From Galbitalea soli (GTDB lineage: Bacteria > Actinomycetota > Actinomycetes > Actinomycetales > Microbacteriaceae), in NCBI RefSeq assembly GCF_010686725.1, contig NZ_JAAGWZ010000001.1:124001-188000 (forward strand): a stretch of DNA of 64,000 nt, in the 5' to 3' direction. Shown here one piece after another: positions 1 through 8,785 of this stretch; position 1 is the stretch's first letter; each line of letters opens with the position of its first letter. The position numbers were made by a program, and so were the translations under genes. The notes under the pieces were generated by a model. The model searched no databases and had not been told where the DNA came from. It saw only the letters and a list, made by a program, of their open reading frames with translations.

Positions 1-2
1 AG

Positions 3-371
3 CAGATGAAGATGTTCCTCACGCGCCTCGGGTTCGGCTCCCGCATGGTCGTCACGGGCGACATCACGCAGGTCGACCTCCCGGTGGGCGCGAGCGGGCT
101 GCAGCTCGTCACGCGGGTGCTCAGCGATATCGACGACATCCACTTCGCGCGCCTCACGAGCGAGGATGTGGTGCGCCACAGCCTCGTGGGCCGGATCGTC
201 GACGCGTACACGAAGTACGACGCCGAGCGGCAGGCCGCCCGATTCGAGCGCGAGCACGGCGACCCGGACGGCGCCAATCGTGCCGAACGCCGCGGGCACG
301 CGCCGCAGGACCGCAAGACCGCCCAGAACCCGAAGGCCCCCGGCCGCCCCGACAGAAGGTGGGGCCGCTAG
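3..371 (+). CDS. phoH: PhoH family ATPase, C-terminal end only (5' cut by window)
   Basis: The frame is already open at the left edge, so only about the last 122 residues are present. It starts inside the conserved stretch [13 protein letters not shown] followed by [12 protein letters not shown], the C-terminal half of the PhoH P-loop ATPase/helicase-like domain; the Walker A part lies outside. The tail after about residue 75 is charged and Arg/Pro-rich, as in actinobacterial PhoH. The TAG stop shares its last base with the GTG of ybeY, which usually follows phoH. The internal ATG at 6 is not a start. Confidence 0.9.
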   Translation, partial: QMKMFLTRLGFGSRMVVTGDITQVDLPVGASGLQLVTRVLSDIDDIHFARLTSEDVVRHSLVGRIVDAYTKYDAERQAARFEREHGDPDGANRAERRGHAPQDRKTAQNPKAPGRPDRRWGR

Positions 372-832
372 TGTCCATCGAGATCAACAACGAGTCCGCG
401 ATCCCCGTCGACGAGGCGGTGCTGCAGCGGCTGGTCACCTACGACCTCGACCAGCTGCACGTGCACCCGGACGCCGAGCTCGCGATCGTGCTCGTCGACG
501 AGTCGGCCATGGAGCAGCTGCACGTGCAGTGGATGGACGAGCCGGGGCCGACCGACGTGCTGAGCTTCCCGATGGACGAACTGCGCCCGGGCACCGAGGA
601 GCAGCCGACTCCTGCCGGACTCCTCGGCGACATCGTGCTCTGCCCCCAGGTGGCGATCGCGCAGGCGGAGACCGCGGGCCATAGCCCGATCGAGGAACTG
701 ATGCTGCTCACGACGCACGGTCTGCTGCATCTGCTCGGCTTCGACCACGCCGAACCGGACGAGGAGCGCGAGATGTTCGCCCTCCAGCGTGAGCTGCTGG
801 ATGGTTTCGCAGCGCAGGAACGACGACGGTAG
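371..832 (+). CDS. ybeY: Endoribonuclease YbeY (rRNA maturation factor)
   Basis: A 153-residue single-domain metalloprotein of the UPF0054 family, needed for 16S rRNA 3'-end maturation and ribosome quality control. The zinc-binding signature H-x3-H-x5-H is visible as HGLLHLLGFDH near residues 115-125, and the family motif DVLSFPMDE is present around residue 60. I chose the GTG at 371, which shares a base with the phoH stop (TAGTG), over the in-frame ATG at 359 that would lie inside phoH. Next in the operon is the CorC-like gene, 9 bases downstream. Confidence 0.93.
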   Translation: MSIEINNESAIPVDEAVLQRLVTYDLDQLHVHPDAELAIVLVDESAMEQLHVQWMDEPGPTDVLSFPMDELRPGTEEQPTPAGLLGDIVLCPQVAIAQAETAGHSPIEELMLLTTHGLLHLLGFDHAEPDEEREMFALQRELLDGFAAQERRR

Positions 833-841
833 CGGAGTGAC

Positions 842-2143
842 GTGATCGCGATCTTCGTCACCGCGGCCGTGGTGCTCGTGATGTTCGGCGGGCTGCTCGC
901 GGCCTCCGATGCCGCGCTCCAGGTGCTCAGTCGCACCGATCTGATCGACATCGCGTCGCACAGCCGGTCGCGGCGCTCCCTGCTCGGGATCGCCTCCGAC
1001 ATCGGCGCGCACGTCAACGCGCTCAACTTCATGCGCGTCGTGTCGGAGACGACCGCCGCGGTGCTCGTCTCGCTCTCGTTCGCGTACTCGATCCGAGAGT
1101 GGTGGTGGGCCCTCCTTGCGAGCGCCCTCATCATGACGGCGGTGTCGTTCGTGCTCGTGGGGTCGAGCCCGCGCAGCGTGGGGCGGGCGAACTCGCGCAC
1201 GATCATCCGGGTGTCGGCACCGCTCATCCGCGCGATCCGTGTATTTCTCGGCCCGGTCGCGAGCGCGCTCGTCGCGATCGGCAACCGGGTCACGCCCGGG
1301 CGTCCCAAGAACGCGACCTTCTCGAGCGAGGAGCAGCTGCTCAGCATGGTCGACGAGGCGACCGAGCTCGAGGTGCTCGAGGAGGACGACCGCGAGCTGA
1401 TCCACTCGATCTTCGAGTTCAACGACACGGTCGTGCGCGAGGTCATGGTGCCGCGCACCGACATGGTGACGGTCGACGCGGATGCCCCGCTCGACACCGC
1501 GATGGGGCTGTTCCTCAGCCGCGGCGTGTCGCGGATGCCCGTCCTCGGCGACGACGTCGACGAGGTGCTCGGCGTGCTCTACCTCCGCGACGTGGCGCGG
1601 GTCACCTACGAGCGCACGGCGGGCGCGTCCGCCCTGACCGCGGCCGGTCTCGCTCGGCCGGGACTCTTCGTGCCCGAGTCGAAGAAGGCCGACGACACGC
1701 TCCGCCAGATGCAGCTCGAATCCAATCACCTCGCGCTCGTCGTCGACGAGTACGGCGGAATCGCGGGCCTCGTGACGCTCGAAGACCTCATCGAGGAGCT
1801 CGTGGGCGAGATCTCTGACGAGTACGACCGCGAGGTGCCCGACGTCGAGGATCTCGGCGAGGGTCGCTACCGCGTCGCCGCCCGGATGCCGGTCGACGAG
1901 CTCGGCGACCTCTTCGGCCTCGACCTGGACGACGACGAGGTGGACTCGGTCGGCGGTCTGCTCACGAAGGCGGTCGGCCGACTGCCCGTGGCGGGCTCGC
2001 GCGGTGAGATCTCCGGGCTCATCCTCACGGCGGAGCGCACCGAGGGCCGCCGCAAGCGCATCAGCACCGTCCTGGTCGAACGCGACCAGGCCCTCATCGA
2101 CGCGCAGGCCGCGTTCAGCGAACAGACGAAGGACGACGAATGA
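842..2143 (+). CDS. CNNM/CorC-family membrane protein with DUF21 and CBS pair
   Basis: A 433-residue protein. Hydrophobic segments in about the first 140 residues match the DUF21 (CNNM) membrane domain. A cytoplasmic part follows: the stretch VREVMVPRTDMVTVD opens a CBS-domain pair (about 200-330), VDEYGGIAGLVTLEDL belongs to the second CBS repeat, and a CorC_HlyC transporter-associated domain closes the protein (about 345-425). The family includes Mg2+/Co2+ efflux proteins and is often annotated as haemolysin; substrate here is inferred only. GTG start. Its stop overlaps the era start (ATGA). The place between ybeY and era is the standard actinobacterial one. Confidence 0.88.
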   Translation: MIAIFVTAAVVLVMFGGLLAASDAALQVLSRTDLIDIASHSRSRRSLLGIASDIGAHVNALNFMRVVSETTAAVLVSLSFAYSIREWWWALLASALIMTAVSFVLVGSSPRSVGRANSRTIIRVSAPLIRAIRVFLGPVASALVAIGNRVTPGRPKNATFSSEEQLLSMVDEATELEVLEEDDRELIHSIFEFNDTVVREVMVPRTDMVTVDADAPLDTAMGLFLSRGVSRMPVLGDDVDEVLGVLYLRDVARVTYERTAGASALTAAGLARPGLFVPESKKADDTLRQMQLESNHLALVVDEYGGIAGLVTLEDLIEELVGEISDEYDREVPDVEDLGEGRYRVAARMPVDELGDLFGLDLDDDEVDSVGGLLTKAVGRLPVAGSRGEISGLILTAERTEGRRKRISTVLVERDQALIDAQAAFSEQTKDDE

Positions 2144-3036
2144 CCGGGACCGAATTCAGGGCGGGCTTCGTGAGCTTCGTCGGGCGCCCCAACGTGGGCA
2201 AGTCGACGCTCACGAACGCGCTCGTGGGCGAGAAGGTGGCGATCACCTCCTCGAAGCCGCAGACCACGCGGCGGGCGATCCGCGGCATCGTGCACCAGCC
2301 GACCGGGCAGCTCGTCGTCGTCGACACCCCGGGAATGCACCGCCCGCGCACCCTTCTCGGCGAACGGCTCAACAGCGTCGTGCAGGACACGCTGGCGGAT
2401 GTCGACGTGATCGGCTTCTGCGTGCCCGCGGGGGAGCGGATCGGGCCGGGCGACAAGTACATCAACGAGCAGCTGGACTCCTTTCCGCGCGCGAAGAAGG
2501 TCGCGATCGTGACGAAGATCGACGCGGCGCCGCGCCCGACCGTCGCGGAGCAGCTCCAGGCGGTGAGCGAGTTGCGTGACTGGGACGCGATCATCCCGAT
2601 CTCCTCGCTCGAGGGCATCCAGCTCGATATCCTCGCCCGCGAGCTCATCGCTCTCATGCCCGTCTCCGCGCCGCTCTACCCCGCCGACGCGGTGACCGAC
2701 GAGGGGCTGGAGGCGCGGGTCGCCGAGCTCATCCGCGAGGCCGTGCTCGAGGGCGTCCAGGACGAGCTGCCGCACTCGATCGCCGTGACGGTCGACGACA
2801 TGGTGGAGCGGGAGGACAGCGAACTCATGGACATCTACGCGAACCTCTTCGTGGAGCGCGACAGTCAGAAGGGCATCATCATCGGGCACGGCGGGGAGCG
2901 TCTGGCCGAGGTCGGAGCCCGGGCGCGCAAGCAGATCGAGGCGCTGCTCGGTCGGCGGGTGTACCTCTCGCTGCGCGTGAAGGTGGCGAAGGACTGGCAG
3001 CGCGACCCCAAGCAGTTGGGCCGCCTCGGGTTCTGA
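2140..3036 (+). CDS. era: GTPase Era
   Basis: A 298-residue ribosome-assembly GTPase that binds 16S rRNA near its 3' end. G1 is GRPNVGKST near residue 15, G3 is VVDTPGMH, and G4 is TKID. The C-terminal KH domain includes the stretch IIIGHGGERLAEVGARAR. Length is normal for the family. The ATG overlaps the preceding stop by four bases (ATGA), so translation is probably coupled to the upstream membrane gene. Confidence 0.96.
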   Translation: MTGTEFRAGFVSFVGRPNVGKSTLTNALVGEKVAITSSKPQTTRRAIRGIVHQPTGQLVVVDTPGMHRPRTLLGERLNSVVQDTLADVDVIGFCVPAGERIGPGDKYINEQLDSFPRAKKVAIVTKIDAAPRPTVAEQLQAVSELRDWDAIIPISSLEGIQLDILARELIALMPVSAPLYPADAVTDEGLEARVAELIREAVLEGVQDELPHSIAVTVDDMVEREDSELMDIYANLFVERDSQKGIIIGHGGERLAEVGARARKQIEALLGRRVYLSLRVKVAKDWQRDPKQLGRLGF

Positions 3037-3081
3037 CCGGCGGTACATCCGCAGGATGATCCCCGGGGCGCGCCCAGTCCC

Positions 3082-3093
3082 TATCGTTGAAGC
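3082..3093 (+). promoter_or_regulatory. Leaderless promoter of the histidine kinase gene
   Basis: The -10-like TATCGT at 3082-3087 ends exactly six bases before the ATG at 3094, so transcription would start at or next to the A of the start codon. No Shine-Dalgarno sequence is present upstream. This is inferred from spacing. Confidence 0.55.
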
Positions 3094-4374
3094 ATGTTCC
3101 GCGCGATGAAGACCTCCCAGCTGGTGGTCGACGGCTCCATCGCCTTCGTGTTCCTGTTGCTCATGACACACTCCTCGCTCGGCGAGGCGTCGCGCTGGGC
3201 GGTCGCGGTCGGTTTCACCGTCTCCCTCGCGATCCGGCGGTTCTCCCCGCCGCTGTCGCTGGGGGTCGCCTGGGTCACCGCGCTCGCGCAGATGTTCGTC
3301 TTCCACAATGACCCCTCCATCGTCGACCTCGCGATCCTCGCCACGCTCTACACGAGCTCGGCCTATGGCGACCGTGCGCTGAAGTGGGCGGGATGCGCCT
3401 CCGTCGCGGTCGGCGCGATCGTCGGGTCGCTCTACCTCAACTTCGGCGCCTCCTCGACCGTGTTCGAGGTGTCGAGCCTCGGTGGTGTGGCGAGCGCGGC
3501 GATCCCGGTGCTCTTCGTCTTCATCGCGATGGCGGTGCTTCTCGGCCTGCCGTGGACCGCGGGACTGCTCGTGCGCGCCCGCATCGCGGCCCGCGAGAGC
3601 CGTGAGGCGCAGCTTCTCGCCCAGCGCGGCGCGGAGCTCGCCGAGCGCGACGTCATCGTCGAGCAGGAGCGCACCCGGATCGCCCGGGACATGCACGATG
3701 TCGTGGCGCACTCGCTCGCCGTGGTGATCGCCCAGGCCGACGGCGCGCGGTACGCGCGAGCGAGCGACCCCGCGGCGGCCGACGCCGCGCTCGACACGAT
3801 CTCGGCGACCGCGCGGGAGGCGCTCGGCGAGGTGCGCGTGCTCCTCGGTCAGTTGCGCCACCCCCAGTCGGACGGCCCGCAACCGGGCCTCGACGAACTT
3901 CCCCGGCTGCTCGACCAGCTGCGCGCCTCGGGGCTCGTCATCGAGTTCGAGGCGCGGGGCGAGACGCGGCCCCTCGGCGCCGGTCCGCAGCTCGCCGCCT
4001 ATCGCATCGTGCAGGAGGCCCTCACCAACGCGCTGCGACACGGCGATGTGAGCGGGCCGGTCGCGGTGCGCCTCAGCTGGTCGCCGCGCGAGCTCGAGAT
4101 CACCGTGGTCAGCGCGCTCGTCGCCGCTCCCGCCACCGGCGAGCTGAGACTCGGCCACGGCCTGGCCGGTATGCGGGAGCGCGCCGCACTGGTGGGCGGT
4201 CGCCTGACCACCGAGGTGAACGACCGGCACTTCGGCGTCCGCGCGATTCTTCCCGTGACGGGCACCGCGCACGCGACGACGGGCGCGGTCCCGGTCGCGC
4301 CGACGGGCGCGCCCACGGCCCCGGACGACCCGCCCCTGACCGCCCGCCCCGCGCCCGGCCCGGTGCCCGCGTGA
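3094..4374 (+). CDS. Two-component sensor histidine kinase (NarL/LiaS-type)
   Basis: A 426-residue kinase. The first roughly 160 residues form several membrane helices without a sizeable external sensor domain. A short coiled linker leads to the HisKA_3 dimerisation box RIARDMHDVVAHSL with phospho-acceptor His201. The HATPase domain shows RIVQEALTNALRHG (N box) and GHGLAGMRERA (G box). A Pro/Ala/Thr-rich tail of about 40 residues ends the protein. It overlaps the response-regulator gene (GTGA). Signal unknown; the adjacent ABC transporter and lipid-modifying genes suggest cell-envelope or antibiotic stress, which is inference. Confidence 0.9.
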   Translation: MFRAMKTSQLVVDGSIAFVFLLLMTHSSLGEASRWAVAVGFTVSLAIRRFSPPLSLGVAWVTALAQMFVFHNDPSIVDLAILATLYTSSAYGDRALKWAGCASVAVGAIVGSLYLNFGASSTVFEVSSLGGVASAAIPVLFVFIAMAVLLGLPWTAGLLVRARIAARESREAQLLAQRGAELAERDVIVEQERTRIARDMHDVVAHSLAVVIAQADGARYARASDPAAADAALDTISATAREALGEVRVLLGQLRHPQSDGPQPGLDELPRLLDQLRASGLVIEFEARGETRPLGAGPQLAAYRIVQEALTNALRHGDVSGPVAVRLSWSPRELEITVVSALVAAPATGELRLGHGLAGMRERAALVGGRLTTEVNDRHFGVRAILPVTGTAHATTGAVPVAPTGAPTAPDDPPLTARPAPGPVPA

Positions 4375-5039
4375 GCGGCGCCATCCGTGTCGGCCTCGTG
4401 GATGACCAGGCCCTGTTCCGCACCGGCATCCGCATGCTCATCAGCTCGCAGCCCGATCTCGAGTTCGTGGGCGAGGCCGCCGACGGAGCCGAGGGGGTCG
4501 CGATGGCGGAGGCGTCCCGGCCCGATGTGGTGCTGATGGACATCCGCATGCCGGTCATGGACGGAATCGAGTCGACCCGTCAGATCCTGGCTCGCGCCGA
4601 TGAGCGCGGCTCCGACCGGCCTCGCATCATCGTGCTCACCACCTTCGACCTCGACGAGGCGGCGACCCGGGCGATCCGGGGCGGGGCGAGCGGGTTCCTG
4701 CTCAAGGACGCCGACCCCGAGTTCCTGCTCGCGGCGATCCGCACCGTGCACGCCGGCACCTCCGTCATCGCGGCCTCGGCGACCCGCGAGCTGTTCGAGC
4801 ACTTCGATTCGCAGCCCGCGGCGGCGACCCCGCCCGCCGCGTTCGGCAGTCTCACCGCGCGGGAGAACGACATCTTCCTGCTCGCGGCGCGGGGCCTGAG
4901 CAACTCCGAGATCGCCGCGGGGGAGTTCCTGAGCGAGGCGACGGTGAAGACCCACATCTCGCGCATCCTCGGCAAGCTCGGCCTGCGCGACCGCGTGCAG
5001 CTCGTCGTCTACGCCTTCGAGCACCGTCTCGTCGACTGA
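4371..5039 (+). CDS. Response regulator, NarL/LuxR family
   Basis: A 222-residue regulator. The receiver domain shows the acidic pair DD at 11-12, phospho-acceptor Asp57 in VLMDIRMPVMDG, the TT switch in IVLTTFDLDE, and the conserved Lys in GFLLKDADPE. The C-terminal LuxR helix-turn-helix reads LTARENDIFLLAARGLSN then ATVKTHISRILGKLGL. It is translationally coupled to the kinase and most likely its partner. The ABC transporter genes just downstream are the obvious candidate target, but I see no clear operator. Confidence 0.92.
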   Translation: MSGAIRVGLVDDQALFRTGIRMLISSQPDLEFVGEAADGAEGVAMAEASRPDVVLMDIRMPVMDGIESTRQILARADERGSDRPRIIVLTTFDLDEAATRAIRGGASGFLLKDADPEFLLAAIRTVHAGTSVIAASATRELFEHFDSQPAAATPPAAFGSLTARENDIFLLAARGLSNSEIAAGEFLSEATVKTHISRILGKLGLRDRVQLVVYAFEHRLVD

Positions 5040-5102
5040 CGTCATCCTCCGGGTGGAGTCGGGAGGCGACTCGCGCCCGATTCGCGGGCGGCCGATCATC
5101 CT

Positions 5103-5115
5103 TAGCGTTGCGGGC
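5103..5115 (+). promoter_or_regulatory. Leaderless promoter of the ABC transporter operon
   Basis: The hexamer TAGCGT (5103-5108) ends seven bases before the ATG at 5116. It closely resembles the kinase promoter (TATCGT then TGAAGC). It favours the 5116 start over an in-frame ATG at 5053. Confidence 0.5.
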
Positions 5116-5879
<764 letters not shown>

Positions 5880-5883
<4 letters not shown>

Positions 5884-7280
5884 GGCCCGCCCTCTCGCGC
5901 GAGCAGTTCCCGACGATCCTGGTCGCCGCGCTCAGCTCCTCCTTCGGCGTCGCCCTCCTGGAGGTGACGCAGGCCCTCACCCTGCTGGTCTCCCGCGACG
6001 ACGTCACGGGCAGCAGTCACACGGTGGCCGCGCTCCTCTCCGTGCTCGCCGTCGTCTTCACCGCGATCGCGGTCTACGTGGCGGCCGTCGTGACCGTGAA
6101 CACGATCGCGACGATCGTCGCCGGGCGCACGCGCACCATCGCGCTCTACCGCCTCGTCGGGGCGAGTTCCCGCACCCTCCGCCGGTCGGTCGCGCGGGAG
6201 GGCCTCGCGGCGGGCGCGGTGGGGTCGGCCATCGGCGCCGTCGTGGGGGCTGGGGTGGTGGCCGGGGGCCTCGCGTTCGCGGTGCGGGGGCGGGTCATCC
6301 CCGCGCTGCCCTACTCGCCGTGGCACGCGGTCGTCGTGCTGCCGGTGGTCGCCGTCGTGCTCACGACCTGGCTCGCGGCGTGGATCGGCTCGCGCCGGGT
6401 GCTCGCCGTCAGCCCGTTGGAGGCGATCTCCGCGGCCGAGGAGCGCACGCTGGGGGAGACCGCGGCGCGCCCTGCGCGAACCGCGACCGCGATCACGCTG
6501 TTCTCGCTGGGAACACTGCTGCTCGTCGCGGGGATCCTCCTCGGTCTCGTGAGCGGCCTCGGCGTGCTCGTGGGACTCGGGGGTGGAATCCTGTCGTTCT
6601 CGGGCGTCGTTATCGGAGCACAGCTCGTGATGCCGCGGGCGCTCCGCCTCGTCGCGTACGCCTTCGGTCGCTCCGCCGCGGCGCGACTCGCGGGTCAGAA
6701 CGCCCTGCGCTACCCCGAGCGCTCGACCCGCACCACGATCGGGCTCGTGATCGGGGTCACGCTCGTCACGATGTTCGCCGTGGCCATCGGCGGCTTCGAG
6801 GCGATGGTGCAGGCGGCCCGGGCCGCCCAGCCGGAGACGTATCAGGGCATCCAGCCGACCCTCGACGCGACGGTCGCCGTGTTCTCGGTGCTCACCGGGT
6901 ACAGCGCGTTGATCGCCGCGGTGGGTCTCGTCGCGACCCTCTCGCTCAGCGTGCTGCAGCGCACGCGCGAGCTCGGTCTGCTGCGCGCCCTCGGCTTCAG
7001 CGCGCGGCAGGTGCGGTTCATGATCGTGGTGGAGAGCGCGCAGCTCACCTCCGCGGCGGTGCTCGTCGGCGTGGTTCTCGGCACGGGCTACGGCTGGGCG
7101 GGGGCGCAGTCGCTCCTCGGCTCGATCGCGGGTGCGCCGGGACTCATCGTGCCGGTTCTCCCCGTCGCGGTGCTCGCCACCATCGCGGGTGCGGCGGCGG
7201 CGCTCACCGTCGGTGCCTCGCTCGTGCCGGCCCGGCGCGCCACCCGCGTCTCGCCGGTCGCCGCCCTCGCCATCGAGTGA
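5880..7280 (+). CDS. FtsX-like ABC transporter permease
   Basis: A 466-residue membrane protein with two FtsX-type halves. The first contains VNTIATIVAGRTRTIALYRL and the second LSVLQRTRELGLLRALGFS, the coupling motif that contacts the ATPase. Each half is surrounded by hydrophobic helices; the protein ends with the family-typical P-x-R-R-A-x-R-V-S-P-V-A-A-L motif. There is no large extracellular domain, so it is not a classical MacB or BceB. GTG start overlaps the ATPase stop. Exported substrate unknown. Confidence 0.88.
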
Positions 7281-7462
7281 GCGGAAACCCGGCGCGCCGG
7301 TGCTGCCCGGCCGCGCCCGGCTGGACACCGTATTCGTGCCCGCTGTGAGCCACCTTGTGGTTCTCTCAGCAGCGGATCGCGTGTTCGAGCGCGCCTTTGC
7401 AGCGCTGCTGAGCAGAATGGATTCACGGCGCCTGAGGCGTCGGCAAGGCGAAGGAGAATGCG
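7281..7462 (+). promoter_or_regulatory. Control region of the esterase/lipid synthase pair with long inverted repeat
   Basis: This 182-bp gap contains a perfect 10-bp inverted repeat, CTCAGCAGCG at 7365-7374 and CGCTGCTGAG at 7403-7412, separated by 28 bases. AAGGAG at 7451-7456, six bases before the GTG at 7463, is a strong ribosome binding site, unlike the leaderless genes around it. I cannot assign a clear -10. The repeat may be an operator or an RNA hairpin. Confidence 0.55.
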
Positions 7463-8785
7463 GTGCCCAGCTGGCTCGCGGATGTGCCGATCACCTCGGG
7501 TGCCGTGCCCGTCGTGCTCTATGTTCTGGCCCTCGCAGCGGTGACGGCGAGCATCGTCATCGGCGTCCGTGCGGGCCGCTGGCGCCGCGTGGTCATCGCC
7601 GGTGTCGCGGGCGGAGTGTTCGGCGGCATCGTCGCCTGGCTCGTCGGTGATGTCTGGAATCTGCTCGACGTGGGCTTCACGGTCGTGGTCAGGTTCTGGA
7701 TCGTGGCCGCGTTCGCGGCCCTCGCGGCTGTCGGCGCGGCGAGTCTCGGCCGGGGCGCCGGCCCGCGGCGGGCACCCCTGCGGCGGTGGAGGATCGCGAC
7801 GCCGGCGATCGCGGCGGTTCTCGCGGTCGCGGCCGCCGCCATCGGCATCGATACCGATTTCGGCCAGTACCCGACCATCGGTGAGGCCTTCGGCGTGTCC
7901 GGTTTCACGAGGGCGGCCCTGCCCGCGGTGCGCGCGGTGCCCGGCACGACGGCCGTGACCCTGCGCGGGTGGAGAGCGCCGGCGGGGATGCCCCGCTCCG
8001 GCCGGGTGTCGGTCGTGGACATCCCCGGGACCGTGTCGCACTTCCACGCCCGTCCCGCCCTCGTCTACCTGCCTCCGGCCGCGCTCACCGCGGCGCCCCC
8101 GCCCCTGCCCGTGCTCATCGCGCTCTCGGGTCAACCCGGTCAACCGTCATCCGTGTTTCGCGCGGGCCACCTCGATGCCCTCATGAACGCCTATGCGGCG
8201 ACCCACCACGGCCTCGCTCCGATCGTCGTCGCCCCCGATCAGCTGGGCAGCCCGTATGTGAACCCGATGTGCGTCGACGGCCGCCTCGGCAACTCGCGCA
8301 GCTACCTCACCATCGACGTGCCGCGCTGGATCCGGGCCCATCTCAGCGTGCTCAGCGGCCGCCGCGCGTGGGCCATCGGCGGCTTCTCGCAGGGCGGCAC
8401 CTGCTCGGTGCAGCTCGCGGCGGGGGATCCGGCCCTCTTCGGCTCCTTCGTCGATGTGGCCGGCGAACTCGTGCCCTCCCTCGGCACCGTGACCAAGACG
8501 ATCGACGGCGGCTTCAGTCGTAACGCCGCCGCCTACCGCGCCGCGACCCCCAGGGGCCTCATGCTCGCTCGCGCGCCCTACGCGGATACCGTCGCCTTCT
8601 TCACCGTCGGCCAGACCGACACGCTCTACACCCATCGCGATCGGATCGTCGCCCGCATCGCCCGGTCGGTGGGCATGCACGTGACCTTCCTCGTCTCGCC
8701 CGGCACGGGGCACGACTGGAGCACGGTGGACTACGGCTTCGTGCACGCCCTCCCGGTGCTCACCGCGCGGATGGGGCTCCCGTGA
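7463..8785 (+). CDS. Membrane-anchored alpha/beta-hydrolase esterase, possible aminoacyl-lipid hydrolase
   Basis: A 440-residue protein. The first roughly 130 residues hold about four hydrophobic helices. An esterase-type hydrolase domain (PF00756-like) follows, with nucleophile elbow GFSQG (Ser309) and a C-terminal His in PGTGHDW (about 417). The GTG has a strong AAGGAG. Its stop overlaps the next gene, an MprF-like aminoacyl-lipid synthase. In other Gram-positive bacteria such synthases are paired with hydrolases that remove the amino acid from the lipid (AhyD of Enterococcus is the known type), so that role is the best guess. Fold is confident, substrate is not. Confidence 0.8.
   Translation: MPSWLADVPITSGAVPVVLYVLALAAVTASIVIGVRAGRWRRVVIAGVAGGVFGGIVAWLVGDVWNLLDVGFTVVVRFWIVAAFAALAAVGAASLGRGAGPRRAPLRRWRIATPAIAAVLAVAAAAIGIDTDFGQYPTIGEAFGVSGFTRAALPAVRAVPGTTAVTLRGWRAPAGMPRSGRVSVVDIPGTVSHFHARPALVYLPPAALTAAPPPLPVLIALSGQPGQPSSVFRAGHLDALMNAYAATHHGLAPIVVAPDQLGSPYVNPMCVDGRLGNSRSYLTIDVPRWIRAHLSVLSGRRAWAIGGFSQGGTCSVQLAAGDPALFGSFVDVAGELVPSLGTVTKTIDGGFSRNAAAYRAATPRGLMLARAPYADTVAFFTVGQTDTLYTHRDRIVARIARSVGMHVTFLVSPGTGHDWSTVDYGFVHALPVLTARMGLP

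Noticed and set aside
5040-5102. Terminator after the response regulator
   Set aside because: Short GC stems such as GAGTCG/CGACTC and CGCCCG/CGGGCG can be drawn, but they are weak, overlapping alternatives without a T-run.
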